Counted from the stretch's first letter, positions 1 to 8,068 are shown. The stretch is DNA of 64,000 nt from Streptomyces sp. I05A-00742 (GCF_013055795.1 NZ_JABETO010000020.1:1-64000), one strand, 5' to 3'. A program made the numbers and translations. The notes: generated by a model not told the origin, from the letters alone.

Positions 1-2
1 AT

Positions 3-281
3 AGGGAACCAACGGGGCTCCTGTGCCGGTTGGTTGAGACTTCGAACACCTCACTCAACGGCACGGGAGCCTCGTGCGTTGCGGGCGCCGCAACCCTCAC
101 CCGATCAGTGGCCACGCTGAAAAAGCTCACGGTCTCGGGGGGAGCCGTTTCGGCCACTCTGCTCGGCTACTCCGCGCCGACGGTGCCGCGCTGCTGCCCG
201 GACCTGCGCCGGCCGGTCGAATGGCGGTGGCGCGACGGCAAGTTCGCCGAGATGGCACGGCTCATCGCCACGCTTGTCTGA
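3..281 (+). CDS. possible 3' end of an unidentified protein
   Basis: This frame is open from the window edge to a stop at 281, so it may be the C-terminal part of a longer gene. The visible 92 residues have no family I recognise. They end in a Trp/Arg-rich stretch (WRWRDGKF). The stop lies only five bases before the stop of the opposite-strand ferredoxin, which would suit two convergent genes. A TTG at 30 could also start a short protein. It may simply be a non-coding open frame in GC-rich DNA. Confidence 0.35.
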   Translation, partial: REPTGLLCRLVETSNTSLNGTGASCVAGAATLTRSVATLKKLTVSGGAVSATLLGYSAPTVPRCCPDLRRPVEWRWRDGKFAEMARLIATLV

Positions 282-285
282 CCGG

Positions 286-630
286 TCACCCGGCGTCGGG
301 ACCGTAGACCTCGACCTTGTCCGAGATGCGCCGCACATGGATGCAGTCGCCGGGGCAGTCCTTGGCCGAGTCCCGGACATCGGCCAGCAGCGTCAGCGGG
401 ACGGGAGTGGTGGCACCCTGGTCCTGCAGCAGCTCGTCGTCGGCGCTCTTGACGTACGCCAGGCCGTCGATGTCGAGCTCGAAGACCTCCGGGGCGTACT
501 GCGCGCAGATGCCGTCCCCGGTGCACAGGTCCTGGTCGATCCAGACCTCGAGGGCCTCGTCGGAGCCGTCGGCCGCCGGTGCCCCGGCCTCGTTCTCGAC
601 GATTGCGCGGTCTTCGTTCTGGACGGTCAT
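286..630 (-). CDS. 3Fe-4S type ferredoxin
   Basis: A 114-residue acidic protein. Cys36 and Cys42 (C-x5-C) and Cys92 followed by Pro form the ligand pattern of the small 3Fe-4S ferredoxins of actinomycetes, which usually pass electrons to cytochromes P450 or other oxygenases. Cys96 is an extra nearby cysteine. The N-terminal 25 residues are an acidic extension. The ATG at 630 has an AGGAA ribosome site about 9 bases upstream. It is divergent from arc. No P450 or reductase is visible here, so the partner is unknown. Its place beside the proteasome genes is, as I recall, conserved in Streptomyces. Confidence 0.88.
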   Translation of the reverse strand: MTVQNEDRAIVENEAGAPAADGSDEALEVWIDQDLCTGDGICAQYAPEVFELDIDGLAYVKSADDELLQDQGATTPVPLTLLADVRDSAKDCPGDCIHVRRISDKVEVYGPDAG

Positions 631-871
631 CTCGCCTGCCGTTCCTGCTTACGTGAATCAATTGGAGCCAGCACTGACGGGTGTTGACCGACTCGACGAT
701 ACAACCGCTCGCTTTCCGATGTTGATGGGTGGGTATTCCCCAGTCGTGAGGACGTGCGCAAGGGTGAAGATCGGACACACTCCGACCGGGTTTGTGATCT
801 AGGGGTTTCAACCTGCACCGGCCCAGGTAGGGTCAGGAAGCGTCCAGCTCCCCTTGGAGGAGGTGAGGACC

Positions 872-2638
872 GTGGCAGCCCACGACGACGACATGAACCG
901 CGGCATCCGGCCGGGACGGGGTTCTGACGACCCCGCCAGCCAGGTTGCCTACCTTGAGCAGGAGATCGCCGTCCTGCGCCGCAAGCTCGCCGACTCTCCG
1001 CGGCACACGAGGATTCTCGAAGAGCGGATCGTCGAGCTCCAGACCAACCTGGCCGGGGTGTCCGCCCAGAACGAGCGGCTCGCCAACACCCTCCGTGAGG
1101 CCCGCGACCAGATCGTGGCCCTCAAGGAAGAGGTCGACCGGCTCGCCCAGCCGCCGGCCGGCTTCGGCGTCTTTCTCCAGTCGAACGACGACGGCACGGT
1201 GGACATCTTCACCGGCGGCCGCAAGCTCCGGGTCAATGTGAGCCCGGGCGTCGACGCCGAGGAGATCCGGCCCGGCCAGGAGGTCATGCTCAACGAGGCG
1301 CTCAATGTGGTCGAGGCCATGGCGTTCGAGCGGGCCGGGGACATCGTCACCCTCAAGGAAATCCTGGAGGACGGCGAACGCGCCCTGGTCATCGGGCACA
1401 CCGACGAGGAGCGGGTGGTGAGGCTCGCCGAGCCGCTGCTGGACGTCACCATCCGCCCCGGCGACGCCCTGTTGCTCGAATCGCGCTCCGGCTACGTCTA
1501 CGAGGTCATCCCCAAGAGCGAGGTCGAGGAGCTCGTCCTCGAAGAGGTCCCGGACATCGACTACACGAAGATCGGCGGCCTGGGCAACCAGATCGAGCTG
1601 ATCCGCGACGCGGTCGAGCTCCCCTATCTCTACCCCGACCTCTTCAAGGAGCACGAACTCCGGCCGCCGAAGGGCGTCCTGCTCTACGGGCCGCCCGGCT
1701 GCGGCAAGACGCTCATCGCCAAGGCGGTGGCCAACTCCCTTGCCAAGAAGGTCGCGGAGGTCACCGGAAAGCCCGCGGGGAAGAGCTTCTTCCTCAACAT
1801 CAAGGGCCCCGAGCTGCTCAACAAGTACGTCGGCGAGACCGAGCGGCACATCCGGCTGATCTTCCAGCGCGCCCGGGAGAAGGCCAGCGAGGGCACGCCG
1901 GTGATCGTCTTCTTCGACGAGATGGACTCCCTCTTCCGCACCCGCGGCTCCGGTGTCAGCTCGGACGTGGAGAACACCATCGTCCCGCAGCTGCTCTCCG
2001 AGATCGACGGCGTGGAGGGCCTGGAGAACGTCATCGTCATCGGCGCCTCCAACCGCGAGGACATGATCGACCCCGCGATCCTGCGCCCCGGCCGGCTCGA
2101 TGTGAAGATCAAGATCGAGCGCCCGGACGCCGAGGCCGCCAAGGACATCTTCTCCAAGTACCTGACCCGGACCCTGCCGCTCCACACGGACGACCTCACC
2201 GAGCACGGGGGAGACGCCCGGGCGACCGTCGACGGCATGATCCAGTCGGTCGTGGAGCAGATGTACGCCGAGTCCGAGGAGAACCGCTTCCTGGAGGTCA
2301 CCTACGCCAACGGTGACAAGGAGGTCCTGTACTTCAAGGACTTCAACTCCGGAGCGATGATCCAGAACATCGTGGACCGCGCCAAGAAGATGGCGATCAA
2401 GGCGTTCCTCGACCACAACCAGAAGGGCCTCCGCGTCTCCCACCTGCTCGCCGCCTGCGTGGACGAGTTCAAGGAGAACGAGGACCTGCCCAACACCACC
2501 AACCCGGACGACTGGGCCCGCATCTCCGGCAAGAAGGGCGAGCGGATCGTCTTCATCCGCACCCTCGTCACCGGGAAGCAGGGCGCGGACACCGGCCGCT
2601 CCATCGACACGGTGGCCAATACCGGTCAGTACCTGTAA
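872..2638 (+). CDS. arc: proteasome-activating AAA ATPase (ARC/Mpa)
   Basis: A 588-residue hexameric ATPase that recognises pupylated proteins, unfolds them and threads them into the 20S core. An N-terminal coiled coil (about residues 20-85, the Pup-binding part in Mpa) is followed by OB-type interdomains (about 90-230) and an AAA module with Walker A GPPGCGKT at 273-280 and Walker B VIVFFDEMD at 344-352. It ends in GQYL, the C-terminal tail that docks into the PrcA ring. I chose GTG 872 because GGAGGAGG lies just upstream and 588 residues is the length I recall for the Streptomyces protein. An upstream TTG at 854 is in frame but overlaps the ribosome site. Confidence 0.97.
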   Translation: MAAHDDDMNRGIRPGRGSDDPASQVAYLEQEIAVLRRKLADSPRHTRILEERIVELQTNLAGVSAQNERLANTLREARDQIVALKEEVDRLAQPPAGFGVFLQSNDDGTVDIFTGGRKLRVNVSPGVDAEEIRPGQEVMLNEALNVVEAMAFERAGDIVTLKEILEDGERALVIGHTDEERVVRLAEPLLDVTIRPGDALLLESRSGYVYEVIPKSEVEELVLEEVPDIDYTKIGGLGNQIELIRDAVELPYLYPDLFKEHELRPPKGVLLYGPPGCGKTLIAKAVANSLAKKVAEVTGKPAGKSFFLNIKGPELLNKYVGETERHIRLIFQRAREKASEGTPVIVFFDEMDSLFRTRGSGVSSDVENTIVPQLLSEIDGVEGLENVIVIGASNREDMIDPAILRPGRLDVKIKIERPDAEAAKDIFSKYLTRTLPLHTDDLTEHGGDARATVDGMIQSVVEQMYAESEENRFLEVTYANGDKEVLYFKDFNSGAMIQNIVDRAKKMAIKAFLDHNQKGLRVSHLLAACVDEFKENEDLPNTTNPDDWARISGKKGERIVFIRTLVTGKQGADTGRSIDTVANTGQYL

Positions 2639-2944
2639 CACCGCCGTCCGGCTGCGGATGACTGTTCCCCCCGGCTCCCGCCCCCCGGCGCAGGACCGGG
2701 CCGGAACGGTCCGTCCGCAGCCGGACGCGTTGTGCGGGCACCGCAGGCGGACGGCCCCGGCACGGCGGGGTCCCGGTACGGCACGAACCGGAGCAATGAC
2801 TGGAATGATCTCCCCAGGGCCGCAAAGCCGTTCTAGGCTCTTCGGTACCACCGCGAAGCGCGTGGGGGATGCACATGGACCGGATGCGCAGCGGTACTTG
2901 AGCGGCGACCCCACCAGGGGGCGCCGCCGGGCAAGGAGGGCCGC
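2639..2944 (+). other. arc-dop intergenic region
   Basis: This 306-base gap holds no convincing gene. It contains a perfect 13-base inverted repeat (GTCCGGCTGCGGA, 2646-2658, against 2714-2726) with 55 bases between the arms. It could fold the arc 3' end or separate arc from dop. The dop ribosome site AAGGAGGG lies at about 2933-2940. A 97-codon open frame across the gap (2658-2948) looks like a shadow. Confidence 0.5.
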
Positions 2945-4456
2945 ATGACCGTACGGCGAGTAATGGGCATCGAGACGGAGTACGGGATCTCCGTCCCCGG
3001 TCACCCGAACGCCAATGCCATGCTCACCTCGTCCCAGATCGTCAACGCCTACGCGGCCGCGATGCACCGGGCACGCCGTGCCCGCTGGGACTTCGAGGAG
3101 GAGAATCCGCTGCGGGACGCCCGGGGCTTCGACCTCGCCCGTGAGGCCGCGGACGCCAGTCAGCTGACCGACGAGGACATCGGCCTGGCCAATGTCATCC
3201 TCACCAATGGCGCACGGCTGTACGTGGACCACGCCCACCCCGAGTACAGCTCCCCGGAGATCACCAATCCGCGCGACGCGGTCCTGTGGGACAAGGCCGG
3301 GGAACGGATCATGGCCGAGGCCGCCGAGCGGGCGGCCCAGATGCCCGGCGCCCAGCCGATCCATCTCTACAAGAACAACACGGACAACAAGGGCGCCTCC
3401 TACGGCACCCATGAGAACTACCTGATGAAGCGGGAGACGCCGTTCTCGGACATCGTCCGGCACCTGACCCCGTTCTTCGTCTCCCGCCAGGTGGTCACCG
3501 GGGCGGGCCGGGTGGGCATCGGCCAGGACGGCCGTGAGCACGGCTTCCAGATCAGCCAGCGCGCCGACTACTTCGAGGTCGAGGTCGGCCTGGAGACCAC
3601 GCTCAAACGGCCCATCATCAACACCCGGGACGAGCCGCACGCGGACGCCGAGAAGTACCGCAGGCTGCACGTGATCATCGGCGACGCCAATCTCTCGGAG
3701 ATCTCCACCTACCTCAAGCTGGGCACCACCTCGCTGGTGCTGTCCATGATCGAGGACGGCTTCATCTCCGCCGACTTCGCCGTCGACCAGCCGGTCCGCA
3801 CCCTCCACCGGGTCAGCCACGACCCCTCGCTGCGACGTCTGATCACGCTCCGCAGCGGTCGCACACTGACCGCGGTCCAGCTCCAGATGGAGTACTTCGA
3901 GCTGGCCCGCAAACACGTGGAGGACCGCTACGGGGCCGACGCGGACGAGCAGACGAAGGACGTCCTGGCCCGCTGGGAGGACGTCCTGGGCCGGCTGGAG
4001 AGCGACCCGATGAGCCTGGCGGGCGAGCTGGACTGGGTGGCCAAGCGCGAACTGCTGGAGGGCTACCGCCGCCGCGACGGCCTGGACTGGGACGCGGCCC
4101 GGCTGCACCTGGTGGACCTCCAGTACGCGGACGTCCGGCCGGAAAAGGGGCTGTACAACCGCCTCGCGGCCCGCGGCAGGATCAAGCGGCTGCTGGACGA
4201 GAGCGAGGTCGAGCGGGCCCGCACGGCACCGCCCGAGGACACCCGGGCCTACTTCCGGGGCCGCTGTCTCGAACAGTACGCGGACGACGTGGCCGCCGCC
4301 TCGTGGGACTCGGTGATCTTCGACCTGCCGGGCCGTGACTCGCTCCAGCGGGTGCCCACACTGGAGCCGCTGCGCGGCACCCGCAACCACGTCAAGGAGC
4401 TCCTGGACCGCTGCCGCACGGCGGAGGAGCTGGTGCGGGTGCTGTCCGGGGGCTGA
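2945..4456 (+). CDS. dop: Pup deamidase/depupylase Dop
   Basis: A 503-residue member of the carboxylate-amine ligase (glutamine-synthetase-like) fold. It converts the C-terminal Gln of Pup to Glu and removes Pup from substrates. The N-terminal MGIETEYG strand, the Dop-specific insertion (about residues 41-77, absent from PafA) and the catalytic Asp95 in LYVDHAHPEYSSPE are all present, as is the nucleotide/metal region HLYKNNTDNKG. The ATG start has a strong AAGGAGGG site. It is a paralogue of pafA about 5 kb downstream; the two share RPIINTRDEPHAD. Confidence 0.97.
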   Translation: MTVRRVMGIETEYGISVPGHPNANAMLTSSQIVNAYAAAMHRARRARWDFEEENPLRDARGFDLAREAADASQLTDEDIGLANVILTNGARLYVDHAHPEYSSPEITNPRDAVLWDKAGERIMAEAAERAAQMPGAQPIHLYKNNTDNKGASYGTHENYLMKRETPFSDIVRHLTPFFVSRQVVTGAGRVGIGQDGREHGFQISQRADYFEVEVGLETTLKRPIINTRDEPHADAEKYRRLHVIIGDANLSEISTYLKLGTTSLVLSMIEDGFISADFAVDQPVRTLHRVSHDPSLRRLITLRSGRTLTAVQLQMEYFELARKHVEDRYGADADEQTKDVLARWEDVLGRLESDPMSLAGELDWVAKRELLEGYRRRDGLDWDAARLHLVDLQYADVRPEKGLYNRLAARGRIKRLLDESEVERARTAPPEDTRAYFRGRCLEQYADDVAAASWDSVIFDLPGRDSLQRVPTLEPLRGTRNHVKELLDRCRTAEELVRVLSGG

Positions 4457-4497
4457 CGGGTGCCGGGGTGGCCGGGGAGGGTCTGAGGAACGGCTGT

Positions 4498-4525
4498 CCC
4501 GGGAATCATTCCGGTGGTTCCCGGG
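4498..4525 (+). terminator. inverted repeat after dop
   Basis: CCCGGGAA (4498-4505) pairs with TTCCCGGG (4518-4525) across a 12-base loop, 42 bases after the dop stop. No T-run follows. It is either a weak dop terminator or a protein site upstream of the pup promoter. Confidence 0.4.
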
Positions 4526-4547
4526 CGTTCCCGCAAGTGGAGGGCCG

Positions 4548-4570
4548 ATGTCGGACCCTGCTTGTAGGGT
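4548..4570 (+). promoter_or_regulatory. candidate pup promoter
   Basis: ATGTCGGAC (4548-4556), an 8-base spacer, then TAGGGT (4565-4570) as a -10 hexamer. The layout resembles the mycobacterial PafBC-dependent RecA-NDp motif TTGTCRGTG-N8-TANNNT, matching 6 of 9 upstream positions with the exact spacing. The TAGGGTCAG context is shared with the region just upstream of arc (near 827-838), but the upstream half is not. Confidence 0.4.
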
Positions 4571-4621
4571 CAGAAACGTGTACGTCCGATCTTGTACGTC
4601 GAACCGAGCGGGGTGAGGGGT

Positions 4622-4840
4622 ATGGCGACCAAGGACACCGGCGGCGGGCAGCAGAAGGCCACGCGCGCCACGGAGGAGACCGAGGAGCAGGCGCAGGAGG
4701 CGCAGGCTTCGGAAGACCTCAAGGAACGTCACGAGAAGCTGTCGGACGACGTGGACTCCGTCCTGGACGAGATCGACGACGTCCTGGAGGAGAACGCGGA
4801 GGACTTCGTCCGATCGTTCGTGCAAAAGGGCGGGCAGTAG
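4622..4840 (+). CDS. pup: prokaryotic ubiquitin-like protein Pup
   Basis: A 72-residue, very acidic, mostly disordered tag that PafA joins to lysines of target proteins. The C-terminal half (SDDVDSVLDEIDDVLEENAE) is the helix that binds the Arc coiled coil. The protein ends in GGQ, so Dop must deamidate the final Gln to Glu before ligation. ATG 4622 is chosen over an upstream GTG/TTG in the same frame because GGGTGAGGGG lies immediately before it and the length fits the family. The prcB start is 106 bases downstream, across a strong hairpin. Confidence 0.98.
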   Translation: MATKDTGGGQQKATRATEETEEQAQEAQASEDLKERHEKLSDDVDSVLDEIDDVLEENAEDFVRSFVQKGGQ

Positions 4841-4848
4841 CCGGGGTA

Positions 4849-4882
4849 CCGTCCCGCACCCCGGTCCCGGGGTGCGGGACGG
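4849..4882 (+). terminator. 14-bp hairpin between pup and prcB
   Basis: A perfect 14-base stem (CCGTCCCGCACCCC, 4849-4862, with 4869-4882) and a 6-base loop lie 8 bases after the pup stop. There is no T-run. It may stop part of the transcription, or protect the pup mRNA 3' end, so that Pup exceeds proteasome core subunits. Confidence 0.6.
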
Positions 4883-4946
4883 CCGGTCCCCGGCCCGGGT
4901 TGTATGGTCCGTGCAGTATTTTCATGATCTTGTTGGAAGGAAACCC

Positions 4947-5792
4947 GTGGAAGCCAATTTCCGCAGCACCGGGCGTCTACCAGCTGCCTTCCTGACTCCG
5001 GGCTCGTCCTCGTTCATGGACTTCCTCGGGAACCACGCCCCCGAGCTGCTGCCCGGCAGCCGTCAGCTCCCTCCCGTCATGGGTGCCGTCGAGGCGCCGC
5101 ACGGCACGACCATCGTCGCGGCGACCTTCGCCGGCGGGGTGGTGCTGGCCGGTGACCGCCGGGCCACCATGGGCAACGTCATCGCGCAGCGCGACATCGA
5201 GAAGGTCTTCCCGGCCGACGAGTACTCGGCCGTGGGCATCGCGGGCACGGCAGGGCTCGCGGTGGAGATGGTCAAGCTCTTCCAGCTGGAGCTGGAGCAC
5301 TTCGAGAAGGTCGAGGGTGCCCAGCTCTCCCTGGAGGGCAAGGCCAACCGGCTCTCCACGATGATCCGCAGCAACCTCGGCATGGCCATGCAGGGCCTGG
5401 CCGTGGTGCCGCTCTTCGCGGGCTGGGACGTGGACCGGGCGAAGGGCCGGATCTTCTCCTACGACGTGACCGGCGGCCGCTCGGAGGAGCACGGCTACGC
5501 GGCCACCGGCTCGGGCTCGCTGTTCGCGCGCGGTGCCCTCAAGAAGCTCTACCGGGACGACCTCTCCGAGGACCAGGCCACCACGCTGGTCGTCCAGGCG
5601 CTGTACGACGCGGCCGACGACGACTCGGCGACCGGCGGGCCCGACCTCGCCCGCCGCATCTACCCCGTTGTCACGGTCATCACCGACGAGGGCTACCGGA
5701 GGCTGACCGAGGACCTGCTCGCCGAGACCGTCCGGGCGATCCACGAGCGCCGGCTCGCGGAGCCCGACGGCCCCCGGGCCGCGCTGCTCTAG
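4947..5792 (+). CDS. prcB: 20S proteasome beta subunit PrcB
   Basis: A 281-residue catalytic subunit, made with a 53-residue propeptide. Cleavage at HG|TTIVA exposes Thr54, the N-terminal nucleophile. The beta-type sequence GGVVLAGDRRATMGN and the late GYAATGSGS motif are intact. GTG 4947 is chosen because GGAAGGA lies just upstream and the resulting length and the VEANFRSTGRLPAAFLTPGS N-terminus match the Streptomyces protein; a longer frame from 4872 has no ribosome site. The gene is followed by prcA after 63 bases with its own ribosome site. Confidence 0.97.
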   Translation: MEANFRSTGRLPAAFLTPGSSSFMDFLGNHAPELLPGSRQLPPVMGAVEAPHGTTIVAATFAGGVVLAGDRRATMGNVIAQRDIEKVFPADEYSAVGIAGTAGLAVEMVKLFQLELEHFEKVEGAQLSLEGKANRLSTMIRSNLGMAMQGLAVVPLFAGWDVDRAKGRIFSYDVTGGRSEEHGYAATGSGSLFARGALKKLYRDDLSEDQATTLVVQALYDAADDDSATGGPDLARRIYPVVTVITDEGYRRLTEDLLAETVRAIHERRLAEPDGPRAALL

Positions 5793-5855
5793 CACGCCGC
5801 CGGTCCCGACTCCTCCGTACGCACTCCCCACAGACCAGAAAGGGACGGATAACCG

Positions 5856-6611
5856 GTGTCGACGCCGTTCTACGTCTCTCCCCAGCAGGCCATGGCCGAC
5901 CGCGCCGAGTACGCCCGCAAGGGCATCGCGCGCGGCCGCAGCGTCGTGGTCCTCCAGTACAACGATGGCGTGATCTTCGTTGCCGAGAACCCGTCCCGCG
6001 CGCTGCACAAGGTCAGTGAGATCTACGACCGCATCGCGTTCGCGGCCGTCGGCAAGTACAACGAATTCGAGACCCTGCGCATCGGCGGCGTCCGCTACGC
6101 CGACCTGCGCGGCTACACCTACGACCGCGGCGACGTCACCGCCCGGGGCCTCGCCAACGTCTACGCCCAGACCCTCGGCACCATCTTCTCCAGCGCGGGG
6201 GAGAAGCCGTACGAGGTCGAGCTGATCGTCGCCGAGGTCGGGGACGGCCCCGAGGACGACCAGATCTACCGCCTGCCGCACGACGGATCCATCGTCGACG
6301 AGCACGGCTCGGTCGCGGTCGGCGGGAACGCCGACCAGATCAGCAGCTATCTCGGGCAGCGGCACCGGGACGGGATGACGCTGGCGGAGGCGCTCAAGCT
6401 CGCCGTCGAGTCGCTCGCCCGGGACACCAATGGTGGGGAGCGGACCCTGACCGCGGAGCAGCTGGAGGTCGCGGTCCTGGATCGGAAGCGGCCGCAGCAG
6501 CGCAAGTTCAAGCGGTTGCTCGGGGGGCAGCTGACGCGGTTGCTGGAGGGGGGCGAGGCGGAGGCCTCCGAGGACGGCGAGAGCGCGGGTGGCGATACAG
6601 GTGCGTCCTGA
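5856..6611 (+). CDS. prcA: 20S proteasome alpha subunit PrcA
   Basis: A 251-residue subunit of the outer rings, which gate the core and bind the Arc GQYL tails. The N-terminus (MSTPFYVSPQQAMADRAEYARKG) is the alpha-type helix that distinguishes it from PrcB; there is no Thr nucleophile or propeptide. The C-terminal 20 residues are a disordered acidic tail. GTG 5856 has AAAGGGA about 12 bases upstream. The last roughly 150 bases of the gene use mainly G-ending codons, and a palindromic repeat element starts 31 bases after the stop. Confidence 0.97.
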   Translation: MSTPFYVSPQQAMADRAEYARKGIARGRSVVVLQYNDGVIFVAENPSRALHKVSEIYDRIAFAAVGKYNEFETLRIGGVRYADLRGYTYDRGDVTARGLANVYAQTLGTIFSSAGEKPYEVELIVAEVGDGPEDDQIYRLPHDGSIVDEHGSVAVGGNADQISSYLGQRHRDGMTLAEALKLAVESLARDTNGGERTLTAEQLEVAVLDRKRPQQRKFKRLLGGQLTRLLEGGEAEASEDGESAGGDTGAS

Positions 6612-6642
6612 ACCGCCACCCGTTGGGGGCGCTGACGCGCTT

Positions 6643-6860
6643 GGGTGCCCCGGTCCCGCCCTTTCACCGTTTCCCGGGGAGGTCCCCCGGACCCCCTGAA
6701 CCGCGCTCCGCGCGGTTGTCCTCAAACGCCGGACGGGCTGAAGTCAGCCCGTCCGGCGTTTGAGGACGCGCGCCGCAGGCGCGCTCGGGGGTGCGGGGGC
6801 TCGCCCCGCAAGAAACGGTGAAATGGGGGTGCCCCCTCTGGGGGAGGGCCCGGGGCACCC
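6643..6860 (+). repeat. nested palindromic intergenic element, copy A
   Basis: A 218-base element bounded by the perfect 11-base inverted repeat GGGTGCCCCGG (6643-6653 and 6850-6860). Inside lie a second pair (CTTTCACCGTTTC near 6661 against GAAACGGTGAAA near 6813) and a perfect 24-base central palindrome arm (6718-6741 and 6744-6767) built on CCTCAAACGCCGGACGGGCTGA with a 2-base gap. It sits between convergent prcA and the LacI gene and could act as a two-way terminator. Other copies are at 17756 and 37085. Confidence 0.85.
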
Positions 6861-6868
6861 CACCGCCG

Positions 6869-8038
6869 TCAGGCGCCACGCACCGGCCCACTGGACCCCC
6901 GAGCCACCAGCTCCACCGGCAGCACGCCCACACCATCCGGCCTGTCGTCGAGCACAGCCATCAGCGCCCGCATACCCGCCTCACCCATGGCCTCCGCGGC
7001 CAGCCGCACGGTGGTCAGCTCCGGGTCGACGGCCGTCGCGAGCGCGAGGTCGGCGAGGCCGGTCACCGAGACGTCGTCCGGCACCCGCAGGCCGAGCCGC
7101 CGGGCGGCCTTGCAGGCGCCGGCCGCGAGTACGTCGTCGTCGCAGACGAGGGCGGTGGGGCGGGGGCCGGGGCCGGTGAGGGCTCGTTCGGCGGCGGCGC
7201 GGCCGGCGTCCACCTGGAGCGCGGCCCGCTCGGTGCGCACCACCCGGGCGTCGGGGACGTCCCGCAGGGCGTCGGCGAGGGCGCGGGCCCGGACCCGGAA
7301 GGTCCATGAGTCGACGTCGGCGGCCAGGTGGGCGAAGCGCCGGTGGCCGAGGGCGAGCAGGTGCTCGGTGACCTGGCGCATGCCGTCGGGCAGGTCGGGG
7401 TTGACGGTCGCGGCCGCGTCCTCGCTGTCCGGGTCGCTGTCGAGCATGACCAGCGGGAGCCCGCCCGCCCGCAGGGCGGCCAGTGAGTCCACCGCCATCG
7501 ACGAGGCGATCACGCCGTCGAGCGCCGACCGGGCGGAGGCGAAGGGGTCCCGGGCCGGGCCGATGCCCTCGGGCGAGGGGTAGAGGAGCACTCCCACGCC
7601 CTGCTCGCCCGCCACCTTGGCCGCACCGGCGTAGACGCGGGCGAAGTACTCGTTGGTGAGGGCCGGGACCACGAGCAGCACGGTCCGGGCGCGGCCCAGG
7701 CGCAGGTCGCGGGCGGCGAGGTTGGGCCGGTAGCCCAGTTCCCTGGCGGCCGAGCGCACCGCCTCGGCGCGCCGCTCCGAGACGCGGCCGCGCCATTTGT
7801 CGCCCATGACCAGGGAGACCGTCGCCTGGGAGACCCCGGCCGCGCGGGCCACGTCCCGGCTCGTCGCCCGGGCGGGCGCCGCGTGGGCCCCGCGGACCGT
7901 GGGCCAGCGGTTCCGGTCGTCCCCCGCGTCGTCCGCGCGCTCGTCGTGCCCTCTGCGCTCGCCGTGCTCGCCATCGGTCACCGCGGTGACGCCCCTCTCC
8001 GCCGCCTCTTCACGGGTGGACCCGTGAGCTGTCGACAT
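6869..8038 (-). CDS. LacI-family transcriptional regulator
   Basis: The open frame gives 389 residues. A LacI helix-turn-helix (TSRDVARAAGVSQATVS, about 59-75) is followed by a periplasmic-binding-like effector domain (about 110-385) with the usual LDGVI and TALVCDDDVLAAG motifs. The N-terminal 55 residues are a charged, low-complexity extension. The ATG at 8038 lies directly against the operator and has no good ribosome site. A GTG at 7981 has GGAGAGGGG upstream, gives 370 residues and may be the true start. It is divergent from the MFS gene it probably controls. The effector is unknown, though the family usually senses sugars. Confidence 0.9.
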   Translation of the reverse strand: MSTAHGSTREEAAERGVTAVTDGEHGERRGHDERADDAGDDRNRWPTVRGAHAAPARATSRDVARAAGVSQATVSLVMGDKWRGRVSERRAEAVRSAARELGYRPNLAARDLRLGRARTVLLVVPALTNEYFARVYAGAAKVAGEQGVGVLLYPSPEGIGPARDPFASARSALDGVIASSMAVDSLAALRAGGLPLVMLDSDPDSEDAAATVNPDLPDGMRQVTEHLLALGHRRFAHLAADVDSWTFRVRARALADALRDVPDARVVRTERAALQVDAGRAAAERALTGPGPRPTALVCDDDVLAAGACKAARRLGLRVPDDVSVTGLADLALATAVDPELTTVRLAAEAMGEAGMRALMAVLDDRPDGVGVLPVELVARGSSGPVRGA

Positions 8039-8040
8039 GA

Positions 8041-8068
8041 TACGTATAACGCTCCAACGTTATACGTA
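8041..8068. promoter_or_regulatory. LacI-type operator in divergent promoter
   Basis: TACGTATAACG (8041-8051) and its exact complement CGTTATACGTA (8058-8068) are separated by 6 bases. It is a perfect 11-base inverted repeat in an AT-rich patch between the LacI and MFS genes, as expected for an autoregulatory LacI-family operator. Confidence 0.8.

Noticed and set aside
2658..2948. 97-codon open frame between arc and dop
   Set aside because: No ribosome site, Pro/Arg/Gly-rich composition, overlaps the dop start and crosses an inverted repeat.
833..4825. 1330-codon minus-strand open frame opposite arc, dop and pup
   Set aside because: It is antisense to three certain genes, has low-complexity Leu/Val/Arg/Gly/Asp composition typical of the GC-rich opposite strand, and matches no protein family.
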